Positions 35,255 through 43,940 of a stretch of 52,085 nt of DNA are shown one piece after another. The stretch's first letter is position 1. Each line of letters begins with the position of its first letter. Origin of the DNA: Clostridium algidicarnis DSM 15099 (lineage in GTDB: Bacteria > Bacillota > Clostridia > Clostridiales > Clostridiaceae); contig NZ_PTIS01000019.1 of NCBI RefSeq assembly GCF_002934235.1, forward strand, positions 1-52,085, in the 5' to 3' direction. A program made the position numbers and the translations under genes. The notes beneath the pieces are model-generated. The model was not told where the DNA came from. It ran no database searches and saw nothing but the letters and a program-made list of their open reading frames with translations.

Positions 35255-35965
35255 ATGAGTAAGTACAGTTGTGATAGTTGCATGAGTAAATTATGTGCTA
35301 AAAAGGTACCTATATTTTCATTTTTATCCGATGATGAGTTAAGAAAGATAATATCAATGACAGGTCATCTTCAGTTTAAAAAAGGTGAGGCCCTTTGTTA
35401 TGAAGGAGAAAGTTCTGATACTTTATTTATTATAAATGAAGGAAAGGTGAAACTTTCAAAGATGACTAAAGATGGGAAGGAACAAATAGTTCATATACTT
35501 TCTAGCGGTGATTTTTTTGGAGAGTTAAACCTATTTAATGATGAAGAAAGGTATAATTTCTCTGGATACGCTATTTCTAATGTAAAGATTTGTACTCTTT
35601 CAAAAAAGGATATGGACTATATTTTAATAAGGAATCCTGAGATTTCTCTAAAAATATTAAAAGAAGTCGCAAAAAAACTAACAAGTGCAGAGAACTTAGC
35701 TCAAAACTTGGCTACAAATGACGCAGAAATAAGAATTGCTCATATGATACTAGAGTTTAGTGAAAAATATGGTAAAGTCACTAAAGAGGGAGTAAAAATA
35801 GAACTTCCTATAAATAGAGAAGAGATGGCAAACTACTGTGGAATAACAAGGGAAACTATAAGTAGAAAGCTTAGCGGATTTGAAGAATTAGATATAATAG
35901 ATTTTATTGGGAATAAGATCTTAATAATAAAAGATGAGAAGTCACTTAGAGAATACGTAGAATAA
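35255..35965 (+). CDS. Crp/Fnr-family regulator with N-terminal cysteines
   Basis: The 236-residue protein has an N-terminal cysteine group (C6, C9, C14 in CDSCMSKLC), a cyclic-nucleotide-type beta-roll (about 25-140) and a C-terminal winged helix (about 155-230) with the recognition helix in ANYCGITRETISRKLSGF. The cysteines suggest an iron-sulfur or redox sensor like Fnr, though only three are clustered. In context it may sense oxygen or nitrosative stress: it is followed by a flavo-diiron protein gene. A strong terminator ends the unit. Confidence 0.87.
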   Translation: MSKYSCDSCMSKLCAKKVPIFSFLSDDELRKIISMTGHLQFKKGEALCYEGESSDTLFIINEGKVKLSKMTKDGKEQIVHILSSGDFFGELNLFNDEERYNFSGYAISNVKICTLSKKDMDYILIRNPEISLKILKEVAKKLTSAENLAQNLATNDAEIRIAHMILEFSEKYGKVTKEGVKIELPINREEMANYCGITRETISRKLSGFEELDIIDFIGNKILIIKDEKSLREYVE

Positions 35966-35983
35966 AATGAGATATATTAAAAG

Positions 35984-36032
35984 GCAGTCCACGCAAATTG
36001 TATTTAAATACAATTTATGTGGACTGCTTTTT
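35984..36032 (+). terminator. Intrinsic terminator after the Fnr-like gene
   Basis: GCAGTCCAC pairs with GTGGACTGC, and the inner AAATTGTATTT pairs with AAATACAATTT, making an almost continuous long stem followed by TTTTTA. Confidence 0.88.
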
Positions 36033-36171
36033 AAGTTTTTAAAACTGTGACTTGAATCATATTTTAAAAGCAATAACAGATATAGAATTAAGACATAGTA
36101 AGACACAAGATAAATAAATAAGAATTTTGATAAATAAATATAAATAACTAATACACTAGGAGGTATTTAAT

Positions 36172-37404
36172 ATGGAAAATTTCAAAATGATTAATGAAAA
36201 AACTTATTGGGTAGGAAAAGTGGATGATAGAGATGTACCTTTTCATAGATTAACTCTAACAAAGGGAACAACATATAATAGTTATTTATTAATGACAGAA
36301 AAGCCAACAATAATTGATACTGTGGATATGGCTTTTGCAAGAGAGTATACTGAAAACTTAAATAGCATAATAAACTTAGAAGATATTAAATACATTGTAA
36401 TAAATCATACAGAGCCAGATCACTCAGGAGCATTAGGAAGTCTTGCTTCAAAGGCTAAAAATGCAGTTATTGTATGTACTAAATTCGCAGTAGAAGAGTT
36501 AAAAGAAATGTACAAGCTTCATACTAGAGAATTTTTAGTAGTTGGTGATGGAGATAGTTTAGATATAGGTGGAAAGACACTTAAGTTTATAGAAACACCA
36601 TACCTTCATACAGAAGAAACAATGATAACTTATTGCGAAGAAGATAAGATTTTATTCCCTTGCGATATATTCAGTACTCATGTAGCTAATTATGAATATT
36701 TTAATGATGAAGCAAAGGAAGATATTACACCGGATTTCATTGGATACTATACGTTAATAATGCACCCACATAGAAGATATGTTCAAGATATGATAGAAAA
36801 GATAAAGGATTTAGACATAAAAGTTATAGCACCCTCACATGGGTTTATTCTAAGAGAAGATGTTAAAAAGTTTATAAACATATATGACGATATGAGTAAA
36901 AATACACAATCTAATAAAAAGGCGTTGTTCGTATACTCTGGAATGACTAGCAATACTAAAAAGATTGCTTTAATTATGAAAGAAAGTCTTGAAAAAGACA
37001 ATATAGTAACTGAAATTATGGATATAAATAAGGTATCTAAAGAAGAGGCTTTAAAGGCAATTGAAGGAACAAATATGTTATTAGTTGGTACATCAACAAA
37101 ATACGGAGATGCAATAGGAAGTTTAGAGGATACAATAAAAGAACTTAAAGATATAAACTTACAAGGGAAAATTGCAGGGGTATTTGGATCATATGGATGG
37201 AGTGGAGAAGGAATTGAAGTTGCTCAAGATTATTTAAATGAAACGAATATGAATGTTTTAAGTACTTCAAATATAATAAAGTCAACAGGGATGACAGATA
37301 TAGAATTTCCAATAAGGGTAAGATTCTCACCAAAGAACGAAGATATAAAGAAAATTGAAAAGGCATCAAAATTTGTAGCGGACTTGTTATTAAATTCAAT
37401 TTAA
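36172..37404 (+). CDS. fprA: Flavo-diiron protein (O2/NO reductase)
   Basis: The 410-residue protein reduces O2 to water or NO to N2O in anaerobes. The metallo-beta-lactamase domain (1-250) has the diiron ligands H79-x-E81-x-D83-H84 in NHTEPDHSG, then PYLHTEET, PCDIFSTH and APSHGFIL. The flavodoxin domain (about 255-405) has the FMN loop VYSGMTSNTKK. No C-terminal rubredoxin domain is present, so a separate electron donor is needed. AGGAGGT precedes the ATG. It lies downstream of an Fnr-like regulator, fitting an oxygen-defence role. Confidence 0.93.
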   Translation: MENFKMINEKTYWVGKVDDRDVPFHRLTLTKGTTYNSYLLMTEKPTIIDTVDMAFAREYTENLNSIINLEDIKYIVINHTEPDHSGALGSLASKAKNAVIVCTKFAVEELKEMYKLHTREFLVVGDGDSLDIGGKTLKFIETPYLHTEETMITYCEEDKILFPCDIFSTHVANYEYFNDEAKEDITPDFIGYYTLIMHPHRRYVQDMIEKIKDLDIKVIAPSHGFILREDVKKFINIYDDMSKNTQSNKKALFVYSGMTSNTKKIALIMKESLEKDNIVTEIMDINKVSKEEALKAIEGTNMLLVGTSTKYGDAIGSLEDTIKELKDINLQGKIAGVFGSYGWSGEGIEVAQDYLNETNMNVLSTSNIIKSTGMTDIEFPIRVRFSPKNEDIKKIEKASKFVADLLLNSI

Positions 37405-37462
37405 TAAATTAAACTTAAATAAGATAAGTGAAGATATAACTTTCATACTTTGATATTGAGTA

Positions 37463-37500
37463 AAAAGGCGCTAACTTTAGATGAAAAGTTAGCGCCTTTT
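37463..37500 (+). terminator. Intrinsic terminator after the flavo-diiron gene
   Basis: AAAAGGCGCTAACTTT pairs with AAAGTTAGCGCCTTTT around a very short loop. It is GC-rich in its lower stem and ends in T residues. It can also serve the convergent YdcZ operon. Confidence 0.88.
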
Positions 37501-37546
37501 ATGTAGATGTTACTTAATAACATTAAAATGTATTTTGTAATATATA

Positions 37547-38011
37547 TTAAACTAAATTGCTGGTATCATTAACCTTTAAAGATTTTCTATCTATATTAGA
37601 GTTATATACTAATCCTAATATGATAAATGTACACCCTATAAATTTTCCCTTTGAAATAGGGTTCCCAAAGATGTAATCTACAATTATGCCTGTAACAATT
37701 TGTCCTATAAAAATTAATAATGTGGAATATATTACAGGTATCTTAGGTATTATTACATTTGAAAGTATTACCACAGCAACGCCTACCATACCGCCTAAAT
37801 AAGCCCATAAAGGTATTCCTGAAAAGCCCTCAGTCGACATTTTAAAAAGCGACCCATTAAATATACAGACTAAAAGTATACATATTAAACCTACGGTATA
37901 GTTTATAACAGTACCCTGGATAACGCCGATTTCTTTGCCTAGTCTTGAATTTATTATAGAGGCTAAGGTAACTAGAGCTCCGCCTATAAATGCTAAAATT
38001 ATATATAACAT
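37547..38011 (-). CDS. YdcZ/DUF606-type DMT-superfamily membrane protein (second of pair)
   Basis: A 154-residue protein with five hydrophobic segments, beginning IILAFIGGALVTLASIINSR as is typical of DUF606 (YdcZ) proteins. Members have one half of a drug/metabolite transporter and usually work as pairs. It follows the other half 18 bases downstream of it, with a ribosome site AGGAGGG before its ATG. The substrate is unknown. Confidence 0.82.
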   Translation of the reverse strand: MLYIILAFIGGALVTLASIINSRLGKEIGVIQGTVINYTVGLICILLVCIFNGSLFKMSTEGFSGIPLWAYLGGMVGVAVVILSNVIIPKIPVIYSTLLIFIGQIVTGIIVDYIFGNPISKGKFIGCTFIILGLVYNSNIDRKSLKVNDTSNLV

Positions 38012-38029
38012 AATATCCCTCCTTTTAAA

Positions 38030-38452
38030 TTAGTATATAAGCATAATAACTATGCCAAAGGAAATAAATAAAAGTCCTATAAGCTTTTTACTTTTGAATT
38101 TATGAACTGCCATATTAAATAAGCCAAAGTGGTCTATTAATATTGATAACACAAGTTGTCCAAATAGAGCCAGAGATAAAGTTAAAGAAGCTCCTAAGTT
38201 TTTGAAACATATACTATTGAAAATTACAATAAATATACCTATGGCTCCACCGGTGAAGAAATAAAGAGGAGTGCCTTTTTTTAACTTCATCTTATTTTTA
38301 GTTATAGCTAATACAATTAATACACATATTAAACCTATTATATGAACTAGTAAGGTTGAAATATAATACCCTAAATAAGTAGATAATCCTCCATTAAAGG
38401 TAATCATTATAGAAATAAGGATACCCACTACTATTGCTAACAGATTATTCAT
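38030..38452 (-). CDS. YdcZ/DUF606-type DMT-superfamily membrane protein (first of pair)
   Basis: A 140-residue protein with five membrane segments, the same fold as its downstream partner; the segment TFNGGLSTYLGYYISTLLVH is characteristic. The pair probably forms a heterodimeric small-molecule exporter. It is divergently transcribed from a Crp/Fnr-family gene across 125 bases that hold a perfect TGACATATGTCA palindrome. This arrangement suggests the regulator controls both directions. Confidence 0.82.
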   Translation of the reverse strand: MNNLLAIVVGILISIMITFNGGLSTYLGYYISTLLVHIIGLICVLIVLAITKNKMKLKKGTPLYFFTGGAIGIFIVIFNSICFKNLGASLTLSLALFGQLVLSILIDHFGLFNMAVHKFKSKKLIGLLFISFGIVIMLIY

Positions 38453-38515
38453 AATTAATCTCCTATCTTTAATATTCTTAACTAATTTATATCATAAAAT
38501 CATCAAAAAGTAATA

Positions 38516-38554
38516 TGACATATGTCACAAGGAGTGTAAAATATGTATTATAAT
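38516..38554 (+). promoter_or_regulatory. Crp/Fnr-type palindrome and promoter between the YdcZ pair and its regulator
   Basis: TGACATATGTCA at 38516-38527 is a perfect 12-bp palindrome. A TATAAT -10 element at 38549-38554 places its centre near -40 relative to the start of the regulator's transcript, the class II position for Crp/Fnr activators, and no good -35 is present. The extended match ATATGTCACA-n-GGA-n-TGTA recurs at 20811-20829. Confidence 0.55.
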
Positions 38555-38577
38555 TAAGAGATAGGGGTGATTTTATT

Positions 38578-39276
38578 ATGGTTAAAATAAAGGATAAATA
38601 TAAGCTCAATTACTATGTACAAAGATATAACATAAACGATATTTTTCAAAAAGACATGGTTCCTTATATGGATTTAGTTTTATTTGAAAAAAATGAACAT
38701 ATCTATAAGGCTGGAGATGATATGACGTATTTTTATTTTTTGGTAAAGGGTAAAACTAAGGTTTACAATCTTCTTAAAAATGGCAAAAGCCTATTATTGA
38801 AGTTCTATAAACCTCTAATAATAGTAGGTGATGTAGAGTTTATTGATAAATATAAAGCTGATTCTAATATCCAAGCAATAGAGGAGTGCTTATGTATAGG
38901 TATAACTATGGAAAACATAAGAAAGTATGCTATAGATGACTGTAAGTTTTTAAGATATATATGTAAAGAGCTTGGAAATAAATTAAGTAGTATATCTAAA
39001 CATAGTGCCATAAATCTCTTATATCCTTTGGAAAGTAGATTTGCAAGTTATCTTCTAGCCACTACCCCTGAAAACAATGATTATTCAAAGGTTCATGAAA
39101 TTTATACAGATAAGCTTACAGAAGTAGCAGAACTTCTAGGAGCTAGTTATAGACATTTAATTAGGATTATTCATAAACTTGAAGAACAAAATATAATAAA
39201 GAAGCAGAAGGGTTCTATAATTATATTGGATAGAGGGGCTTTAGATGACATAGCAGAAGATATATATGAAATCTAA
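38578..39276 (+). CDS. Crp/Fnr-family regulator, YeiL-like
   Basis: The 232-residue protein has an N-terminal beta-roll (about 30-125, with EHIYKAGDDMTYFYFLVKGK) and a C-terminal winged helix (about 160-225) with recognition helix LLGASYRHLIRIIHKLEE. It has no clustered N-terminal cysteines and resembles YeiL rather than Fnr; cysteines at about 102, 104 and 122 might be redox-active. It is divergent from the YdcZ pair and likely regulates it and itself through the palindrome between them. Confidence 0.82.
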   Translation: MVKIKDKYKLNYYVQRYNINDIFQKDMVPYMDLVLFEKNEHIYKAGDDMTYFYFLVKGKTKVYNLLKNGKSLLLKFYKPLIIVGDVEFIDKYKADSNIQAIEECLCIGITMENIRKYAIDDCKFLRYICKELGNKLSSISKHSAINLLYPLESRFASYLLATTPENNDYSKVHEIYTDKLTEVAELLGASYRHLIRIIHKLEEQNIIKKQKGSIIILDRGALDDIAEDIYEI

Positions 39277-39331
39277 TTATAATTTACCAGAGAAGTTAAA
39301 CTATAATTAGATGCATAATGTTAATATAACT

Positions 39332-40594
39332 TTATTTTTTAGGCCTTGGCTTTCTTGTATTTTTTCTAAAGCTATTATTTGAATTAGATCTTTTAGTGGA
39401 AGGCCTATTATTTGAGGTCTTCTTTTTAATGTCATTATTAATTATTGGTGCTGTTATATTTATAGCATAAGGATGGTCTTTTACAACTGGGATAGATTTT
39501 TCTATAAGATGCTCTATATCTTTAAGATATGCAAATTCTTCCTCATCACAAAAGGATATTGCTATTCCATTTAAACCAGCTCTACCAGTTCTTCCGATTC
39601 TGTGGACATGGGTTTCTGGTACATTAGTTAAATCAAAGTTAATAACATGAGATAAATGGTCTATATCAATGCCTCTTGCGGCTATATCTGTTGCAACTAA
39701 AACTCTTGTTTTGCCTTCTTTAAAATTGCTTAAAGCTAATTGCCTTGCAGATTGTGACTTATTTCCATGTATAGCTTGAGCATTTATTCCTGCCTTAACT
39801 AGGTCTTCAGTTATCTTATTTGCTCCGTGCTTTGTTCTTGAAAATACTAGAGCAGAAACAATAGATTTGTCTTCCAATAAGTGAATTAGTAATGATCTTT
39901 TATTCTTTTTTGAAACAAAGTATACTGATTGATCAACAGTATCAATAGTAGAAGAAACAGGTGCTACTGCAACTTTAACTGGATCCTTTAAGATGGAATC
40001 CACTAATTTTTTAATCTCGTTTGGCATAGTTGCTGAAAACAACATGTTTTGCCTAGTTACAGGTAATCTTGTTATGATTTTTTTTACATCATGTATCATA
40101 CCCATATCGAGCATGCAATCTGCCTCATCAAGGACAAAGAACTCTACACGATGTAGATCAATAAACTTTTGATTAACCAGGTCAATTAATCTTCCAGGTG
40201 TTGCAACCAAAATATCTACTCCAGATTTTAATGCATTAGTTTGTGGATTTTGAGATACGCCACCAAAGATAACTAAGGTTTTAAGGTCTATATATTTCCC
40301 GTAAGATTCAAAGCTTTCACCAATTTGAATAGCAAGTTCTCTAGTAGGAGCAAGTATAAGTGCCTTAATATGGTTGGATTTTGACTTAGGGTTTTCTTTA
40401 TTAATCATAAGCTGAAGTATAGGTATAGCAAAGGCAGCTGTTTTACCAGTACCAGTTTGTGCACAACCTAGAAAGTCTCTTCCATTAAGTATAGGGGGAA
40501 TAGACTGCTCTTGTATAGGGGTTGGCTTTTCATATCCTTCAAGTTTTAAAGCCTTTTTTATTGGGGTTATAATATTTAAGTTTTCAAATAACAT
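39332..40594 (-). CDS. DEAD-box ATP-dependent RNA helicase
   Basis: The 420-residue protein has the full set: Q motif (YEKPTPIQEQS), Walker A AQTGTGKT at 45-52, PTRELA, ATPGR, DEAD at 156-159, SAT (FSATMP), and the second-domain motifs VATDIAARGIDID and HRIGRTGRAG. A short basic tail (from about 385, rich in Lys, Arg, Ser, Asn) would bind RNA. It is of the RhlE/CshA size class, acting in ribosome assembly, RNA decay or cold adaptation. It stands alone, with a TTGAT-N4-ATCAA palindrome upstream. Confidence 0.92.
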   Translation of the reverse strand: MLFENLNIITPIKKALKLEGYEKPTPIQEQSIPPILNGRDFLGCAQTGTGKTAAFAIPILQLMINKENPKSKSNHIKALILAPTRELAIQIGESFESYGKYIDLKTLVIFGGVSQNPQTNALKSGVDILVATPGRLIDLVNQKFIDLHRVEFFVLDEADCMLDMGMIHDVKKIITRLPVTRQNMLFSATMPNEIKKLVDSILKDPVKVAVAPVSSTIDTVDQSVYFVSKKNKRSLLIHLLEDKSIVSALVFSRTKHGANKITEDLVKAGINAQAIHGNKSQSARQLALSNFKEGKTRVLVATDIAARGIDIDHLSHVINFDLTNVPETHVHRIGRTGRAGLNGIAISFCDEEEFAYLKDIEHLIEKSIPVVKDHPYAINITAPIINNDIKKKTSNNRPSTKRSNSNNSFRKNTRKPRPKK

Positions 40595-40911
40595 TTTTTC
40601 TCCTTTTTAATTACGTATTTTAGTATATATTATTGTTGATAAATATCAATAAAATTTACAGTTTTAAAAATCATAATATTTAATTATAGTAAAAGATATT
40701 TATATTTGTATTTTTATAAGGATGATAATATTTTACGACTTTAATATAATAACACAAACTAATGGATTTCCCTAAAATATATTAAATAATACACAACTTA
40801 TGTGGTTAAATTTTCTATAGGTGTTAATAATATAAAAGGCAGAGTATTTATTATAAAAAGTAACTATTAATTTATACTTGTGTAATATATGGAACATTTG
40901 AGGTGAAAGCA
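40595..40911. other. Intergenic region between the helicase and the UppS-like gene
   Basis: About 315 bases between divergent genes. Besides the palindrome at 40636-40649 I see only AT-rich DNA with several possible -10 elements. No RNA structure or small gene could be supported. Confidence 0.5.
40636..40649. promoter_or_regulatory. Perfect TTGAT-N4-ATCAA palindrome upstream of the helicase
   Basis: TTGATAAATATCAA matches the classical Fnr box exactly. On the minus strand a -10 element (TAAAAT) follows about 13 bases after the box, so the site would overlap the -35 region. Which regulator binds is not known; two Crp/Fnr genes are in the window. Confidence 0.4.
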
Positions 40912-41553
40912 ATGAGAATACCAAATCACATAGGAATAATTCCAGATGGCAATAGAAGATGGGCTATAGATAAAGGCTTATCTAAAGAAAGCGGATATGA
41001 ATCAGGTATTGATCCTGGATTATTACTTTTTAAGTTATGTGAAAAACTAGGAATTAAAGAGATAACCTATTATGGATTTACAGTAGATAATACTAAAAGA
41101 CCAAGGGAACAAATAAAGGCATTTACAGAGGCTTGTATTAATTCTGTAAACATACTTTTAAAGGAGGATGCTGAACTTCTTGTAGTAGGAAATACTAAAT
41201 CTCCAATGTTTCCAAAAGAATTGCTTCCTTATACTACAAGGAGGGTCTTTGGGAAGGGAGGAATGAAGGTTAATTTTCTTGTTAATTATAGTTGGAAGTG
41301 GGATCTTGAGCATCTAAAGAGGTCTAAAAGTGTAAGTAATAACATTACAAATCAAATTCAATCTTGCGATGTTTCAAAAATGGATTTAATTATAAGATGG
41401 GGAGGTCGAAGAAGATTAAGTGGATTTCTTCCAGTGCAGTCTATTTATTCTGATTTTTATATAATAGAAGATTATTGGCCAAATTTTAAAGAAAAACATT
41501 TTTATGATGCAATAAATTGGTATGATGCTCAAGATATAACTCTTGGGGGTTAA
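40912..41553 (+). CDS. Cis-prenyltransferase, UppS paralog
   Basis: The 213-residue protein belongs to the undecaprenyl diphosphate synthase family, which lengthens polyprenyl diphosphates with Z geometry. The catalytic Asp loop is present (IIPDGNRRWA), as is YGFTVDNTKRP and the C-terminal block RWGGRRRLSGFLPVQSIYSD. The last part differs from canonical UppS, which has RTSGExRLSNFL. The stand-alone position, away from cdsA and frr, and its shorter length suggest a paralog making another prenyl chain. The ATG at 40912 with GAGGTGA upstream is preferred to the GTG at 40903. Confidence 0.82.
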   Translation: MRIPNHIGIIPDGNRRWAIDKGLSKESGYESGIDPGLLLFKLCEKLGIKEITYYGFTVDNTKRPREQIKAFTEACINSVNILLKEDAELLVVGNTKSPMFPKELLPYTTRRVFGKGGMKVNFLVNYSWKWDLEHLKRSKSVSNNITNQIQSCDVSKMDLIIRWGGRRRLSGFLPVQSIYSDFYIIEDYWPNFKEKHFYDAINWYDAQDITLGG

Positions 41554-41649
41554 TAGGATATTAAATATAAAGACTTCACTGATTGTAACCTGTTGAATAG
41601 AGCATAAATAACTGATATAATTAAAGCGTAGCATAATAAAATAATAATT

Positions 41650-41810
41650 GTTTTAGGTACCTTTTTAGGTTTAATAGGGAAAGTGGTGAAGATCCACTAC
41701 AGCCCCCGCTACTGTATACGGCGACAAAACCAAATCCACTGGAGATTATCTCTTTCTCTGGGAAGGGTGGTGAAGGGTGACCCGTGAGTCAGGAGACCTG
41801 CCTTAAACAA
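41650..41810 (+). ncRNA. Cobalamin (B12) riboswitch
   Basis: The conserved core of the cobalamin aptamer can be read in order: AATAGGGAA, GTGGTGAAGATCCAC, ACAGCCCCCGCTACTGT, the TGGAGA..TCTCTGGGAAGGG segment, GGGTGACCCG, and the B12-box GTCAGGAGACCTGCC near 41788-41802. It lies on the plus strand with an expression platform ending in the terminator at 41922. The next gene, 180 bases beyond that terminator, encodes a YitT-family membrane protein. Confidence 0.93.
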
Positions 41811-41921
41811 TGTATGGAACTTCGGAGGGAAGCAAAGCCATGAATAATAAGTATTAATAATACTGATTTTTTTGTTGTGTAATTATTGAGCTTATTGATT
41901 CATAATATTAGATACTTTATG

Positions 41922-41947
41922 CCTCCGTTTTACGGAGGTTTTATTTA
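41922..41947 (+). terminator. Terminator of the B12 riboswitch expression platform
   Basis: CCTCCGT and ACGGAGG form a 7-bp stem with a tiny loop, followed by TTTTATTTATTT. The strand CCTCC could instead pair with CGGAGGG near 41823-41830, so a switch between terminator and antiterminator is plausible. Between them is a short ATG frame of five codons (41841-41858) behind that GGAGGG. Confidence 0.8.
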
Positions 41948-42126
41948 TTTAATTTTTATGAGTCATTCAGTATCTATCATCATTAATGTAACTAATAACT
42001 TTTTCAATTTAAGCATTAGTGGTAAGAAAGTATAGAGATTAGGTTATGTCTTTTAGGAGATGTTAGCATCATGGGAATTTTTGATACTATAGCTTAGTAA
42101 AAAAAATATGTGGGGAGAATATCTAA

Positions 42127-43017
42127 ATGAGTAAAATCAAGAGTCACAGAGAAATCAGAAAAGAAAAAGAAAAGGAAAAGGAATGGTACGTTAAGGTAAT
42201 TAATATTTTAATAGGAAGTTTCCTTTATTCTATTGCAATCAATGCATTTATAATACCTCATAGACTTTTAAGTGGAGGAGCTGCGGGAATATCTCTTATC
42301 TTACAATATGTATCAAATATACCTTCAGGGTATTGGGTTTTTATTATTAATATACCAGTATTTATTATAGGGTATAAGTTAGTAAATAGAGAGTTTGTAG
42401 TTTTAAGTTTTATTGGAATGGTATCAATGTCTATATTTTTAGTTTTAACAAAAGATATGGTAAGTGTACTTAAAATAGAGGATATTTTTATATCAACTTT
42501 AGCAGGAGCCGTTGTGAGTGGGGTAGGAATGGGAATGATATTTAAACAAGGTGCCTCTCAAGGAGGGACTGACATAGTAGCTATAATACTTCGAAAAAGA
42601 AATGGAATGAAAATGTCCACTTTATACTTTGCTTTAAATGGTGTAATTGCAATGATGGGAATCTTAGTTACAAATCTTACATTAACACTTTATACTTTAT
42701 TATTGATGTATATAAAATCAGTGGTTATAGATAAGGTTTTAAATAGCTTTAATAAGAAAAAGATATTATTAATAGTTACGTCTAAGGAAGAAGAGGTATC
42801 AGATTGCATAATTAAAAAGATAGGAAGAGGCACTACCTTCCTTTACGGTGAGGGTGCATATACTGGTGTCAAAAGGAAGATAATATACTGTGTAGTTAGT
42901 GAAAATGAATTAAATATGGTCCAAAAATTAGTAGAAGAAATAGATGAGTCAGCTCTTATTTCAGTTTCGGAAGCGGCAGATGTTCACGGAAATGGATTTT
43001 TACGATCGGTTATATAG
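42127..43017 (+). CDS. YitT-family membrane protein (DUF161-DUF2179), first copy
   Basis: The 296-residue protein has five to six membrane segments (about residues 28-200) with the family signatures LSGGAAGISLILQY and FKQGASQGGTDIVAIILRK. A cytoplasmic DUF2179 domain follows (about 215-290), including GRGTTFLYGEGAYTG. YitT proteins are widespread in Firmicutes with no settled function; a small-molecule or ion transport role is supposed. It is the first gene after a cobalamin riboswitch and is followed after 21 bases by a paralog. Confidence 0.87.
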   Translation: MSKIKSHREIRKEKEKEKEWYVKVINILIGSFLYSIAINAFIIPHRLLSGGAAGISLILQYVSNIPSGYWVFIINIPVFIIGYKLVNREFVVLSFIGMVSMSIFLVLTKDMVSVLKIEDIFISTLAGAVVSGVGMGMIFKQGASQGGTDIVAIILRKRNGMKMSTLYFALNGVIAMMGILVTNLTLTLYTLLLMYIKSVVIDKVLNSFNKKKILLIVTSKEEEVSDCIIKKIGRGTTFLYGEGAYTGVKRKIIYCVVSENELNMVQKLVEEIDESALISVSEAADVHGNGFLRSVI

Positions 43018-43038
43018 TAAAATTATAGGGGGGTTATT

Positions 43039-43887
43039 ATGAGAGAGAGGGTAAAGGAATTAATTTTTATAAGTATAGGTAATTTAATGGTGGCATCAGG
43101 TATGTACTTTTTTCTTATGCCTAATAATTTAGCTACTGGAGGAGTTAATGGACTTGGTTTAATAATTAATTATTATTTACCTAAGCTCCCTGTTGGTGCT
43201 TTGATGATGATGATGAATTTAATCTTATTTATCGTAGGTTTCTTAATCATAGGAAAGGCCTTTGGAGCAAAAACTATATATACAAGTTTGGAACTTTCAG
43301 GCATGATATGGATAATGGAAAAGCTTTGGCCTTTAAGTGGGTCTTTAGTAAATGATATGATTATAGAATTAATATTTGGTATATTAATGACTGGTATAGG
43401 TATGGGCATCATATTTTATCAAAATGCATCTACTGGGGGCACTGATATAATTGCTAAAATAATAAATAAGATTTTTAACATTAATATGGGGGTAGCTTTA
43501 TTAATATCAGATTTCACAATAACTCTTATGGCTGGGGCTACCTTTGGTTTAAGAATTGGTATGTATGCATTACTTGGAGTTATTATAAATAGCTTTGTAA
43601 TTGACTCAGTAATTGAAGGCTTTAATATATGTAAAGAAGTTGTGGTTATAAGTTCAAGTGGTGATAAAGTCAAAAAATATATTATGGATGAATTAGAAAG
43701 AGGAATTACAATATATTCTGCAAATGGTGGATATACAGAAGAAACAAAAGAGGTTATAACTACAGTTCTAGATAGAAGAGAGGTAATAAAATTAAATAAA
43801 TATATTAAAGGAATAGATAAGGATGCTTTTATAATAGTTAGAAGTGTTCATGAAGCTATAGGTGAGGGATTTAAGATAGGTATTTAA
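43039..43887 (+). CDS. YitT-family membrane protein (DUF161-DUF2179), second copy
   Basis: The 282-residue paralog of the preceding protein, with the same layout: LATGGVNGLGLIINY, then FYQNASTGGTDIIAKIINK in the membrane part, and ERGITIYSANGGYTEETKEV in the DUF2179 domain. GGGGGG precedes the ATG. The two genes are clearly one operon and the two proteins could form a heterodimer. An intrinsic terminator follows directly. Confidence 0.87.
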   Translation: MRERVKELIFISIGNLMVASGMYFFLMPNNLATGGVNGLGLIINYYLPKLPVGALMMMMNLILFIVGFLIIGKAFGAKTIYTSLELSGMIWIMEKLWPLSGSLVNDMIIELIFGILMTGIGMGIIFYQNASTGGTDIIAKIINKIFNINMGVALLISDFTITLMAGATFGLRIGMYALLGVIINSFVIDSVIEGFNICKEVVVISSSGDKVKKYIMDELERGITIYSANGGYTEETKEVITTVLDRREVIKLNKYIKGIDKDAFIIVRSVHEAIGEGFKIGI

Positions 43888-43909
43888 CTAAATTACAAGA
43901 AAGAACTAA

Positions 43910-43940
43910 GAGAAAAGTTTAGGCTTTTCTCTTTTTATTT
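43910..43940 (+). terminator. Intrinsic terminator after the YitT pair
   Basis: GAGAAAAG pairs with CTTTTCTC around TTTAGG, followed by TTTTTATTTT. Confidence 0.85.
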
